NCBI GenBank assembly: GCA_021234155.1
Contig: JAJEKV010000002.1
Coordinates: forward strand, 21,913,726 to 21,977,725
Source of the DNA: Isoetes taiwanensis
Taxonomy: Eukaryota; Streptophyta; Lycopodiopsida; Isoetales; Isoetaceae
Length of the DNA stretch: 64,000 bases
Direction: 5' to 3'
In this document: positions 1-9,955 of the stretch, in pieces
How the letters are laid out: each line of letters begins with the position of its first letter
Numbering within the stretch: the first letter of the stretch is position 1
The notes under the pieces: model-generated
Databases searched by the model: none
What the model was told of the DNA's origin: nothing
The model's input: only the letters and a program-made list of their open reading frames with translations
Program-made: the position numbers and the translations under genes

Positions 1-74
1 ACTCAACTGCAAGCTGCAATGCAGCTGATGCTGCATCTGTATACTGAGACAGAAAGCTGCGAGAATGGATGCAC
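1..74 (-). pseudogene. HST: HASTY exon 20, cut by the window edge
   Basis: After an AAAG acceptor the frame reads CIHSRSFLSQYTDAASAALQ and runs off the left edge. It roughly fits the family region before ALPALQICLETF. Phase agrees with exon 19. The last exons of the gene are outside the window. Confidence 0.65.
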
Positions 75-141
75 CTTTGTCAATTAGACAAATTCATAAT
101 ATACAATAAATAAGACCACTAATGATGAGATTTCTACTCAC

Positions 142-636
142 ACAATCATGCTACTATGTCCAAACAATGTAACTCCATCATTCACGCTCTGGGGTGCATC
201 TGCTGAAACTGGCTGCAATTGATTAAAAGCTGATGACGCCAAAACCGCAAGTAAATTGCAAGTTTCTCGTGTTAAATCTCTTAACAACTTCTCTTCCATC
301 AGTTCTGTCTTTAAACTGCCATCATTACTGACAGCATACATCAAGGATGTTTGAGGTGCACCTTCCGTTAGAAGATTATTCCATGCATTTTGTAAAACCT
401 TCTGGCAATGAGTCAGTACCGAGGGTCAGAAGCTACCCAGCCACAAGCCCCACTTTGGCTGTGGGCATGACTTTACAAGTGGAATTATGAATAAATGGAT
501 TAATAAACGAAGATGGCGAATTTCCATATGCTGCAAATTTTCAAGCAGGCCTGAAGCCAAAGCACTGGCCCGCCCATCAGCATCATCGAAAAAGGAATCC
601 GCAACACGTGAACAAGCAAGTCCCAATACACTATAA
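142..636 (-). pseudogene. HST: HASTY exon 19 with an in-frame TGA
   Basis: The exon reads YSVLGLACSRVADSFFDD, then NLQHMEIRHLRLLIHLFI and LVKSCPQPKWGLWLGSF, then a TGA at 428-426. The same frame continues PSVLTHCQKVLQNAWNNLL and MEEKLLRDLTRETCNLL. The family has eight residues between WLG and HCQ. Here the gap is also eight if the TGA counts as one residue, so this is a nonsense change and not a splice border. The donor is GTGAGT at 141. The stop would remove the C-terminal part of the protein. Confidence 0.85.
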
Positions 637-804
637 CTGATAACAGCACATCAAAAGTAAGTGATGGATGGAAAAGTTTACAAAAACTACATGTACAATT
701 CAATTTACATACCCACTATCAAGTATGCCCTTCAGCCAATTGCGGATTTCCTCTTCTTTCCCTTCTGGATTATGAGGCATGTTAACATCCATTTGACTGC
801 TGTC

Positions 805-1063
805 TGTTGAGTGGAGAAGATGATCTGAACAGCAAAACACTATGGAGAGAAGAGGAGACGCAGCAAATAACAAAGGAGAAACAAGAAACTTGTGTATTAC
901 CCTAACTCATAAGGTGTACATATATATATGTGCCACGTCCTCATGTTGGGTGGCAAATAGGGAAAAGGGTAAAGAATGGGGGGACCCATGGGCTAATATA
1001 AAATGCCCCATGGGGTACAACGTTAAGTTACAACTTTATATATCACATTATACTATTCTAACA
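805..1063 (-). repeat. Copia 3' LTR (259 bp)
   Basis: Begins TGTTGAGTGG and ends TTCTAACA on the plus strand. By eye it is identical to the copy at 5597-5855. It contains a TATATATATA stretch that could act in transcription from the LTR. Confidence 0.96.
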
Positions 1064-1070
1064 CTCCCCC

Positions 1071-4000
1071 TTAATGTGATATTCCAGACTCCTTCCTCAC
1101 GCCAAGAGCCAACCTGAAATCTTCAAACTTGGCTTTTCCTAATGGCTTTGTGAAAATATCTGCAATTTGATCTTCTGATCTGCAGTATTGGATGTCAATT
1201 TCTCCATTCTCAACCTTTTCTCGTACAAAATGGTAGGTCGTCTCAATATGCTTAGTTCTGCCATGAAAAACAGGATTGTTTGCAATGCGTATGCTGCTCA
1301 TATTATCAGTGAAAATGCAAGTGGGTCTGCTGTCATTGATCCCAATTTCTTCCATAAATTTTTGAATCCAAACGGATTCACATGCTGCAATGCTACAACC
1401 TTTATATTCTGCTTCAGCAGTGCTAATTGCAACAGTGCTTTGTCTCTTACTTTTCCAAGTTACAGCACCATTTCCAATTGAGAATGCATAACCACTTGTG
1501 GATCTTCTCGTGTCCACACAACCAGCCATATCAGAGTCTGTGTACCCAACTACATCAAGCTGACTATTTGATTCATACAAGATACCAAAATCATGTGTTC
1601 CCTTGATGTATCTCAGCACCCTCTTAGCAGCAATCCAATGTGTTTGAGTAGGATTAGCCAAAAATCTACTCAATACTCCTACCGCAAATGATATATCAGG
1701 TCTGGTCACAGTGAGATAGTTCAAGCTTCCTACTAATGCCCTGTAGAGTGTTGCATCAAATGATTTTGCACCTTTCTCATGGGCAGAAAGTTTAATGCCA
1801 ACCTCCATTGGCGTAGAAGCTGGTTTAGCAGTCTCCATGTGGAATTTCCTTAGTAAATCTGCTGCATACTTTTTCTGACAGATAAAAATTCCATTGGCAG
1901 CCTTCTGCACTTCAATGCCCAAGAAGTAGTGTAACTCTCCAAGATTTGTCATGTCAAAGAACTCTCCAAACTGTTCTATCTCATGTTGAATCAACTTGAG
2001 AGAACTGCCCGTGACAATGAGATCATCTACATATACTACGATCAAAGTAATGTCATCACCATCATGCTTAATATAGAGGCTAGAATCTGCACTGCTCCTT
2101 ACAAAGTTTTTGCTCAATAAGTAACTATCAAGTTTGGAATACCAAGCTCTAGATGATTGTTTCAGCCCATATAATGCTTTATTTAGTTTGCAAACAAGAT
2201 CGTTACCTTCGTGCTTGTATCCGGGTGGTTGCTCCAAATAGACCAACTCCTTGAGCTCTCCGTTCAAGAAAGCGCTTTTCACATCAAGTTGATACAACTT
2301 CCATCCAAATTGAGCTGCAAGCGATATGGATAACCTCACTGTTTCCATTTTGGCTACCGGAGCATAGGTGTCTAAGTAATCTTCCCCTTCTCTTTGAGCA
2401 AAACCTTTTGCCACCAGCCTGGCTTTGTGCCTTTGAACAGTCCCATCTGCATTATACTTTAGCTTATAGACCCATTTGCATCCAATGACATTTCTATCCT
2501 TTGGCCTTGGCACCAATTCCCATGTATTGTTAACTAGTATGGATTTATACTCCTCATCCATTGCGTCCTTCCATTCCTTAGAATGCCTAGCATCTTCAAA
2601 TGAAATGGATTCATAAATATTGGCAAAATTGCATTGATGAGCTGCTGCACTTGCTTCAGACTCAATATTGCCTTGGCTTCTTGTAAATGGTCTTTGCGCC
2701 CAAGGTGCCCCATGAGTAGTTGGGGCTGATTTTGCATTCAGCTGAGTTGCATCAGACTTTGCCGTTGGCTTTTCACCAATATCTTCTTTTGCTACTTCCT
2801 TACCAGCTCTCCTTTCATAGGTAAGCACTTTATCGGGCCAAACTCTTGGTTGACATTGAGGTGTAACAGGCCTGTTTTGATCTGATGCTTCATCTTGCTG
2901 CCATTTAAGTGGAAATTCAAATATTTCCTCCTCTTGCTCTTGCTGATCAGTGACTGATATTGGACCTGCAGTGTTCTCATCAAATGTGACGTCACGCGAG
3001 ACAATGATTTTCTGCTTAGCAGGATCCCATAATCTGTAAGCCTTGGCCCTCAAACTATAGCCAAGCATGGTACAAACTTTTGCTTTGTCATCGAATTTCT
3101 TCCTGCCATCCTCCTTAAAGACATGCGCATAAGCTTTACATCCAAATACACGCAAATGATTCACACCTGGCTTTCTTTTGTAATAAACCTCATGTGGAGT
3201 CTTCCCATCTAAAATTCTTGTCCCCGCTCTATTCAGCAAATACACTGCAGTGAGTACTGCTTCAGCCCAAAAACGATGCGGCATCTTCCATTGAGCCATT
3301 AGGCAATTTGCCATTTCGCAAATTGTCCTATTGCGCCTTTCTACTACTCCGTTTTGTTGTGGAGAGCGAGGCGTTGTCAATTGCCTTTTGATCCCATTGT
3401 CTTCACAAAATTGTTCAAACTTTGTGGACAAAAATTCTCCTCCATTATTGGTCCTTAACGTGAGTATTTTCTGCCCTGTTTCAGATTCCACTTCTTCCTT
3501 GAAGACTTTGAAATGATAAAAGGCCTCTGATTTTGTTTTCAGAAAATAAACCCACATTCTTCTTGAGTAATCATCCACTAACAAGAAGAAGTATAAGGAT
3601 CCACCAATGGATTTTGTTGGCATAAAGCCGCAAAGGTCAGCATGCACTAATTCCAATGGTTTTTGCGCTCTATATTCAGATTCTTGAGGAAATGGAACCC
3701 TATGCTGTTTTCCAAGAACACAAGGCTCACAAACCTGCTTGTCATCGTGGATTTGAGGTAGACCGTGTACATTTTCTTGCTGGGACAGCGTGCGCAAACT
3801 TCCATAACTAATGTGGCCATACCTTTTATGCCAAATCTCTGATTGGCTGCTGCTACCTGCTACTATATTGGCCTGATTTTGGACAGGGACAATCTCCATC
3901 TTATATAAATTGCCTTCTCTTCTTGCACGAGCAATCGCCTTCATATTTCTTATCATCTTCATGAATTCTTCGCTTGGCTGAAAAATTATTGCTTCATCTT

Positions 4001-5291
4001 CATCAAAGAAAACTTTGAAGCCCTTACGAGTGATGCAAGCAACAGAAAGCAGATTCCTCTTCAAATCCGGTACAAGTTTGACATTTTGAAATGTCACAAT
4101 GGCGTCTCCTTCTCCTTTCACCCTTACATTTCCATTCCCTTCTATTGCTAGCGAGGAATCATCTCCCAAAAGGATTTTATCTCCATCATACTTTGTGAAT
4201 TTTGAGAAAAGAGATTCATCACCTGTTACATGAGTTGAGCAGCCACTATCCAAACAAGCAACGCACCTATCAGACTTGTATCTTACATGATCGACTTCAT
4301 CTACGAACATTGCAAAATCTTGTGCAGCCATAGAGGTTTTCTCCTTTGAGCTTGATGGCGACCCTTCTTCAAGGTAATGCGACTCCTTTTCAAGTTTCAT
4401 CTTCAATATACTCTTCTTTAGAGGGCAATCATTTACCATATGGCCAACTTCATCACAACAATAGCATTTGATATTTTTGTTGGAGTATGAACTCCAACGT
4501 TCGCCTCTCCCTCTACCTCTATTTGTACGCCCCCTTTCATGGCCTCTTCCTCGTTGAGGTTCTCCTCGTTGAGACTGATGAGATTGAGAATCAGTCTTGG
4601 CAGTACCTTCTTCTTGGTGTTGGAAATTTCTCCAATTTCCTCGACCCCTGCTCCCCCTTCTTCTTGATTGGCTGAAATTCCTTCTTGATTGGCTGAAATT
4701 AACCTGCTCCGTTTGTTCCAAGATTTGTGATCTCAAAACTTTCTGTTGTAGGGCTGCTGCAAGCTCTTCGAAGCTAGGCTCACTCTCCCGTGCTTGAAAA
4801 GCATCAAGGAAGTGCTCATATTCAGGTGCTCCTTGATATATGGCATTTAGGAGCTCGGCCTCTTCAACTTCAACTCCAATAGAAGCCAATTGTGCAGCGA
4901 TTTCTGTGATCTTCGCAATGAAGTCACTAACATCTTTACATCCTCTTAACTTTAGACTGTTAAGCTGATTTCTTAACAGCTGCTTCCTTGTATGATTCTT
5001 TGTCTCATATATTTGTTGAAATCTGTGCCAAGCTTCACTAGCACTTTTCACTCCAAGTATGTGCCTTTGCATGGAATCATCCACTGCAAGTTTGATGAGC
5101 AGCAGAGCCTTTTTGTTCAACTCCTCCCATTTGTCATCTTCATTTTGGTCTTCACCAGCTACTACATCCCAAACTCCAGCAAGATCAAGTGCCAAAGTCA
5201 TCTTCTCCTTCCAAATAGAGTAGTTCTTACCTTTAAGCAAGAACTTTTCATTCATGAACACCTTTTCCAGGCTGTCCATTGTAAAAAACAC
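1071..5291 (-). CDS. Copia gag-pol polyprotein, 1406 aa, with altered integrase catalytic site
   Basis: The single ORF has the copia domain order. Gag lies at about residues 1-270, with a CCHC knuckle CYCCDEVGHMVNDC at 276-289. The protease has LDSGCSTH with D348. The integrase has an HHCC region, WHKRYGH to CEPC, and a catalytic core. The reverse transcriptase has YVDD at 1087-1090. RNase H follows, with VGYTDSDMAGC and STAEAEY. The integrase triad should be D-D-E. Here D552 and E651 are present with the right 35-residue spacing, but the middle position reads TLRTNNGGEF, so residue 615 is Asn (AAT at 3449-3447). The Met start lies just after a leader of about 305 bp. All other motifs look intact. 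Confidence 0.96.
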   Translation of the reverse strand: MFFTMDSLEKVFMNEKFLLKGKNYSIWKEKMTLALDLAGVWDVVAGEDQNEDDKWEELNKKALLLIKLAVDDSMQRHILGVKSASEAWHRFQQIYETKNHTRKQLLRNQLNSLKLRGCKDVSDFIAKITEIAAQLASIGVEVEEAELLNAIYQGAPEYEHFLDAFQARESEPSFEELAAALQQKVLRSQILEQTEQVNFSQSRRNFSQSRRRGSRGRGNWRNFQHQEEGTAKTDSQSHQSQRGEPQRGRGHERGRTNRGRGRGERWSSYSNKNIKCYCCDEVGHMVNDCPLKKSILKMKLEKESHYLEEGSPSSSKEKTSMAAQDFAMFVDEVDHVRYKSDRCVACLDSGCSTHVTGDESLFSKFTKYDGDKILLGDDSSLAIEGNGNVRVKGEGDAIVTFQNVKLVPDLKRNLLSVACITRKGFKVFFDEDEAIIFQPSEEFMKMIRNMKAIARARREGNLYKMEIVPVQNQANIVAGSSSQSEIWHKRYGHISYGSLRTLSQQENVHGLPQIHDDKQVCEPCVLGKQHRVPFPQESEYRAQKPLELVHADLCGFMPTKSIGGSLYFFLLVDDYSRRMWVYFLKTKSEAFYHFKVFKEEVESETGQKILTLRTNNGGEFLSTKFEQFCEDNGIKRQLTTPRSPQQNGVVERRNRTICEMANCLMAQWKMPHRFWAEAVLTAVYLLNRAGTRILDGKTPHEVYYKRKPGVNHLRVFGCKAYAHVFKEDGRKKFDDKAKVCTMLGYSLRAKAYRLWDPAKQKIIVSRDVTFDENTAGPISVTDQQEQEEEIFEFPLKWQQDEASDQNRPVTPQCQPRVWPDKVLTYERRAGKEVAKEDIGEKPTAKSDATQLNAKSAPTTHGAPWAQRPFTRSQGNIESEASAAAHQCNFANIYESISFEDARHSKEWKDAMDEEYKSILVNNTWELVPRPKDRNVIGCKWVYKLKYNADGTVQRHKARLVAKGFAQREGEDYLDTYAPVAKMETVRLSISLAAQFGWKLYQLDVKSAFLNGELKELVYLEQPPGYKHEGNDLVCKLNKALYGLKQSSRAWYSKLDSYLLSKNFVRSSADSSLYIKHDGDDITLIVVYVDDLIVTGSSLKLIQHEIEQFGEFFDMTNLGELHYFLGIEVQKAANGIFICQKKYAADLLRKFHMETAKPASTPMEVGIKLSAHEKGAKSFDATLYRALVGSLNYLTVTRPDISFAVGVLSRFLANPTQTHWIAAKRVLRYIKGTHDFGILYESNSQLDVVGYTDSDMAGCVDTRRSTSGYAFSIGNGAVTWKSKRQSTVAISTAEAEYKGCSIAACESVWIQKFMEEIGINDSRPTCIFTDNMSSIRIANNPVFHGRTKHIETTYHFVREKVENGEIDIQYCRSEDQIADIFTKPLGKAKFEDFRLALGVRKESGISH

Positions 5292-5596
5292 AAGCCTCTT
5301 CTAATCAAAGCCACAAATCTGCAAACCCCTACTCTATTTTCAACATGCAAGGCAATATGCAAGCTGCTGCAAGAAATCTTTCAGATTTTGCACTCAAGGG
5401 CTGCTTTTAGCTTGGTTAATGCTGCATGCAACTCTCCATAACAGAAGAATGCTTAAGAATGCTTCTCTCTAGGCTCAAACAGAAGTTAGGGTTAAAATCT
5501 GCTCTGTTTTTCACAAGGCAGAAAAACCTTCCCAAAATACTTCCTCTCCTGCACAGAATGAAGCACCCAAGGATGAAACACCGCTCTGATACCAAA
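5292..5596 (-). promoter_or_regulatory. Copia leader with primer-binding site
   Basis: Untranslated leader between 5' LTR and gag. The tRNA primer site occupies 5585-5596 (plus strand GCTCTGATACCA). Packaging signals may lie here, but none can be recognised. Confidence 0.8.
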
Positions 5597-5855
5597 TGTT
5601 GAGTGGAGAAGATGATCTGAACAGCAAAACACTATGGAGAGAAGAGGAGACGCAGCAAATAACAAAGGAGAAACAAGAAACTTGTGTATTACCCTAACTC
5701 ATAAGGTGTACATATATATATGTGCCACGTCCTCATGTTGGGTGGCAAATAGGGAAAAGGGTAAAGAATGGGGGGACCCATGGGCTAATATAAAATGCCC
5801 CATGGGGTACAACGTTAAGTTACAACTTTATATATCACATTATACTATTCTAACA
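5597..5855 (-). repeat. Copia 5' LTR (259 bp)
   Basis: Identical by eye to the 3' LTR. On the minus strand its inner edge is followed directly by the methionine-type primer-binding site. Confidence 0.96.
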
Positions 5856-6082
5856 CTGTCAACCATAGAATTTGATCGTGATGTTGATTCTCCTAAAAGA
5901 GATGCCTGCTCAAATATACCCATAGCTAGTGCTGCACGAACCTGTGCAGGTAACATGGAGAGTATGGGGGGAGAACACAGTGCATGAATACAGCAAAGCA
6001 ACTGCAATAAATAAATAATTTTTAACAAAGAAGACTGCCTGGAAAAGAAAAAGAAAAAACCGCTTCAAAATATAGTTAATAC

Positions 6083-6374
6083 TTTTATTAATGGAGGAAG
6101 GATCCATGAGATATGAACAGACATTGGATGATATCTTGCTGGACCTGAAATTTCTACGCATCTCCTAAGGCACTTCTCAAATAAGGTTATAGTGTGGAAA
6201 ATAAACCGCATTCCTCCATTAACCCTTGATTCCAACTCAGCAGAGGCATCCTTCATCAGAAGCGTCAATAAGCCTCCAGGATCAGAAAGAAAGCGTTGCT
6301 GCCAGTCAAGTTGAATCCATTGATCCCTCAATGGTCCAAATAGCCACTCTAAGACAAGTTTTTGTTTTTCTCCG
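6083..6374 (-). pseudogene. HST: HASTY exon 17
   Basis: This 292-nt exon reads LVLEWLFGPLRDQWIQLDWQ, then FLSDPGGLL, FHTITLFEKCLRR and HISWILPPLIK, all matching the family in order. It begins by completing a glycine left by exon 16 and ends in phase 0 before GTATTA. It is intact. The preceding intron (8806-6375) contains a copia gag relic. Confidence 0.87.
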
Positions 6375-7365
6375 CTGCAACATAAGCACGCAATATTAAC
6401 AAAAAGAAAGAAATGGGAAAGCATCCTCCTAACATTAGGCTACAAATCCGTAATCAGATTGTTGGTAAAAAAGTCTGGAAGCTAGTTTGAATTGTAGTTT
6501 TTCCAAGGAGGAGTCAACAACCATCTGTCCAATGTAAAACATATTTTTAATTAGCTAGTGACATCGGCAGCTAGAAGCATTGTTAATGGATGAAATATGC
6601 GTATGATGGTTGAATAATAACAATTCTTGAGCAGAAATTTGAGTTGAGGAATAAAGACGGTTTTCCAGATGTTTAAAGTAGAAGAACTAATATGAGATGT
6701 TTACACAGATAACAAACTGTATTTCTGCTACCAAGGGTCTTGTGTAGCACTTACAATCCTATTGGATCTAATGGGTTCTAATGCACTTCATTTCCTAAGT
6801 GTAATATTGTAAGTGCACTATTGGATCTTGTCTAATGCTAGTTTTGGACCACCAAAATGGTACAAGCTGATGCTGAGCCTCGCAATTTCAAGTTGACGTC
6901 ACTCAGAAAGGGTCATAGGCAAAGGTCAATTAACTACAAAGACACAGATGTGAAATTATGTTAAGTGCCCTTCATTCCTCAACTAATTCTGAAGAAATTG
7001 ATGAAAATAGGCCTTGGTGGTCAAATGTATATAAAACCAGGGTCTGGCAAATGTTGAAACAGTAAGAGCGATCTCAGAATTTACTAAGCAATTAAGAATA
7101 GGTTTAGGATTTGAATTCCATGGAATTCAATTGCTCCTCCTTCCACAACATTTCAGAGAAAATCTAATGAATCGATCTGTTTGTCTGCATGCAAATCCGT
7201 GAAAAGGCGATTAAGGCTGCAAAAATGTCTGCTGAAGAAATGTTGATTCTATTGTTGCGGCAAGCGGTGCAGGAGAACCAAATTTAAATTTAGCCAAATT
7301 ACCCAAGTTCTAATCGTTATCGGACTTCCATGCGTTTAGGCCAGTATTGAACTATTGTTCACCTC

Positions 7366-8330
7366 CTCTATTTATATGGCCTCTTTCATGGCCTCTTCCT
7401 CGTTGAGGTTCTCCTCGTTGAGGCTGATGAGATTGAAAATCAGTTTTGGCCATACCTTCTTGGTGTTGAAAATTTCTCCAAATTCCTCTATTCCTGCTCC
7501 CCTTACTTCTGATTGGCTAAAAATTTGATTGGATGAAATTAACGTGCTCTTTTTGTTCCAGAATTTGTGATCTCAAAATCTTTTGCTGAGGGGCTGCAGC
7601 AAGCTCTTCGAAGCTAGGCGTGCTTGAAAAGCATCAAGAAAAAGCTCATAATCAGGTGCTCCCTGAAATATGGCATTGAGCAGTTCGTCCTCTTCAACTT
7701 CATCTATGATAGAAGCCAAATGTGTAGCAATTTCTGTGATCTTCGCAATGAAGTCACTCGCATCCTTACATTCCCTTAACTTTAGATTGTTAAGCTGATT
7801 TCTTGACAACTGCTTCCTTGTATGATTCTTTGTCTCACAGATTTGATGAAATTTGCGCCAAGCTTCACTAGCACTTTTCACTCCAAGTATGTGCCTTTGC
7901 ATGGAATCATCTACTGCAAGTTTGATGAGGAGCAGGGCCTTTTTATTCAACTCCTGACATTTGCCATCTTCATTTTGGTCTTCACCAGCTACTACATCCC
8001 AAACTCCAACAAGATCAAGTGCCAAAGTCATCTTCTCCTTCCAATAGAGTAGTTCTTCTCTTTAAGCAACAACTTCTCACTCATGAGCCCTTTTTCCAGG
8101 CTGTCCATTGTGAAAACAGAAATTTCTTCTAGTCAAGGCTACAAATCTGCAAACTCGTGATCTATCTTCAACATGCAAGGGAATATGCAAGCTGCTGCAA
8201 CAAATCTTGAGAATAGAGAAAAAGTGGGGGGCCCGGGGCGGGGATTTTGGGGTGGGGAGGGGGGGCTAATACAAAATGTCCCATGGGGTACAACATTAAG
8301 TTACACGTTATGACTTAACATATCCCTGAA
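7366..8330 (-). mobile_element. Decayed copia relic (gag, leader and part of LTR)
   Basis: This intronic piece is clearly related to the young copia element. It keeps a 152-aa gag stretch at 8031-7573 (MTLALDLVGVWDVVAGEDQN and onward), part of the basic region, the leader and, after a G-rich junction at 8227-8266, about 60 bp resembling the distal LTR. The rest of gag-pol is gone. It lies in the HASTY intron between exons 16 and 17, in the same orientation as the younger copy. It shows the family was active here more than once. Confidence 0.85.
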
Positions 8331-8535
8331 AAGGTTGGTACAGAAAAAAAAATATTGTATCCTTATGGATTCTCTCCTTAACTGCTGTAGAATGTGGTTC
8401 ATAAGCACTACTAGTCATAAATGCTAACAACCATGCTGACTAATTGACAAGTCTAAATGTTAACAGCCAAACTAATCACAGTACTGCTTGACGGTTAAAA
8501 TATATATCACCATGCCACTATGACCCGTGGGGCTT

Positions 8536-8700
8536 GTAGCGATAACTTTGAAAAGCTGATGTGCTTTCGTGACTGACAAAGCGGCTCTCTCTGTGCACCA
8601 ATTCTAACAGTGTCGGTGTTGTAGCAATAACTTAAAAAGCTGATGTGTTTTCATGACTGAAAATGCCTCTCTACCTGTGCACCAACGTTAACAGTGTAGT
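8536..8700. repeat. Imperfect tandem duplication of about 80 bp
   Basis: Two adjacent copies (about 8536-8615 and 8621-8700) share GTAGC-ATAACTT, AAAGCTGATGTG, ATGACTGA and CTGTGCACCAA blocks and end in AACAGTGT. Both lie inside a HASTY intron. No coding content is seen. Confidence 0.75.
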
Positions 8701-8806
8701 AGGTCATCTTTAAACAAGCAACATGGACACTAGTCTTACAGACGTCAATCATTTCCTGATACCCCCTTATCAAATGACAAATAATCATCAAATGAAGGAG
8801 AATTAC

Positions 8807-9542
8807 CCAGCTGCTATACTGGCAACAAGCAATGCTTCACCAAGCAAATTATATTCACCACGTAGAAGAAGACCCTTTTGCTGTAGATTTGTCATGGCCT
8901 CGGCAATCGCCTGGATTACAATAAACATGACTAAATGCAGATTCATCTCAAATTTAAAACCTTAAGGAACAGATTACCTCCATATGGGGCAGAATTGTTA
9001 GACCTGCTGACCTAGAGATACGAAGAAAGGATGTGCAGACTTGTAACCTCACTCTTCCAATACTTAAAGAGGAAGTTTCCTGCAAAAGACACACTCATCA
9101 AATAGGTACTAACACAAAAAACAAACAATATTGCGCAGTTTGCTCATCACTTACTTTCAACTGTATTGGCATCGATGTCAAAAGGATAAATAGTTTTTGA
9201 AGAACAGGAAATATAGCAGATGGCGCATGCTTCAAATACGGCCCAATTGCGTCAAAATGCTGTCCATGAAGTTCAATAAGAGCAGGATCTTTCCACTCAA
9301 TTGACAATAAAAGATGCAATAAACCTGATAATATCAAAAGAGCACCTTAGTGTCTGTTAAAATAGACCAAAATACTAGACATGCAATAATTTGAAAGTGT
9401 GCTGGAAAGACCACATTAACATACTCTCCATTGTTGTCTGGAACTCTGTCTGTGAGCCAAACTGAGTAGCCATTACAGAATCAGGAACAGACAACGTCAC
9501 TGTCTCTAGCATCATCCTTGTGCACTCCAAATGTATGAGCTC
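8807..9542 (-). pseudogene. HST: HASTY exons 13-16
   Basis: Exon 13 (9542-9425) reads ELIHLECTRMMLETVTLSV and ends at a GTATGT donor. Exon 14 (9324-9155) carries LLHLLLSIEWKDPALIELHG and KLFILLTSMPIQLK. Exon 15 (9079-8978) carries RVRLQVCTSFLRISRSAG and ILPHME. Exon 16 (8910-8807) carries GLLLRGEYNLLGEALLVAS. Each matches the family in order and the phases are 1, 0, 0 and 2, mutually consistent. No stop or indel is seen, so this central block is well preserved. Confidence 0.85.
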
Positions 9543-9689
9543 CTGCAATGTCAGTTGGGATTAGAAACCAAGAACTTTGGGATGCAACTCTGTTTTGCAA
9601 TCAGGAGCCTTTAATGAACCTTTGTAATTTGTAGATGCTATTTAGAAACGGGTCTTTTACAAATGTTAATAATCTTAACAAATTTTAAT

Positions 9690-9955
9690 CAACTCTTCTT
9701 TCCTTCTTTCTTTCTGTGCCCTAAACGTGCACTAGCCATGACGAACTGATGTAATAATTGGTCTCATAGACCCAAGGAGTCTTCCACAACGTTACAGCTA
9801 ATATTGAGCAGACATGTCATCCCAAATCCCAGGTCCCAAGCATTTAGGTTAAAAGGGTTCTATAGATCCACGGGGCCTTCCACAACGTTGCACCTAATAC
9901 TAAGCAGACATATCCAAATCACAGGTCCCAAGCTTCAAGTTAAAAGGGTTCTATT
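9690..9955. repeat. LINE 3'-end remnant and about 95-bp tandem duplication
   Basis: A TTTC-rich stretch at about 9695-9715 and TGGTCTCATAGACCC at 9760-9773 match the 3' ends of the LINE copies at 13,000 and 16,050. The sequence from about 9760 to 9857 is repeated at about 9859-9955, sharing CTTCCACAACGTT, AGCAGACAT, AGGTCCCAAGC and TTAAAAGGGTTCTAT. It is in an intron. Confidence 0.6.

Larger units (their letters stand above)
805..5855 (-). mobile_element. Full-length Ty1/copia LTR retrotransposon in HASTY exon 18
   Basis: The element is flanked by the 5-bp direct repeat ctgtc (800-804 and 5856-5860). Its two LTRs are 259 bp each and I see no difference between them, which points to very recent insertion. 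On the minus strand the 5' LTR is 5855-5597, followed by a primer-binding site TGGTATCAGAGC complementary to initiator methionine tRNA (5585-5596 on the plus strand). A purine tract AAGGGGGAG lies against the 3' LTR (1064-1072). One uninterrupted polyprotein fills the interior. A catalytic residue of the integrase is changed, so autonomy is doubtful. Confidence 0.97.
713..6001 (-). pseudogene. HST: HASTY exon 18, split by a full-length copia element
   Basis: The right part (6001-5856) reads LPAQVRAALAMGIFEQASLL and continues SNSMVDS. The left part (804-713) reads EEEIRNWLKGILDSG and ends at a GTATGT donor. Ignoring the element and one copy of the 5-bp duplication, the exon is one open frame matching the family region ending NWLKGIRDCG. 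The transposon therefore sits inside a coding exon. Read-through would meet the element's antisense LTR sequence. Confidence 0.88.

Noticed and set aside
842-1117. Plus-strand 91-aa open frame, also seen at 5634-5987
   Set aside because: It lies in the LTR and its edge, so it appears twice; the LTR is a regulatory repeat and the frame has no domain.
4992-5441. Plus-strand 149-aa frame
   Set aside because: Antisense shadow of the copia gag coding strand.
9098-9337. Taking the 79-aa minus frame as a separate gene
   Set aside because: It is HASTY exon 14 plus intron read-through; the exon ends at the GTAAGT donor at 9154.
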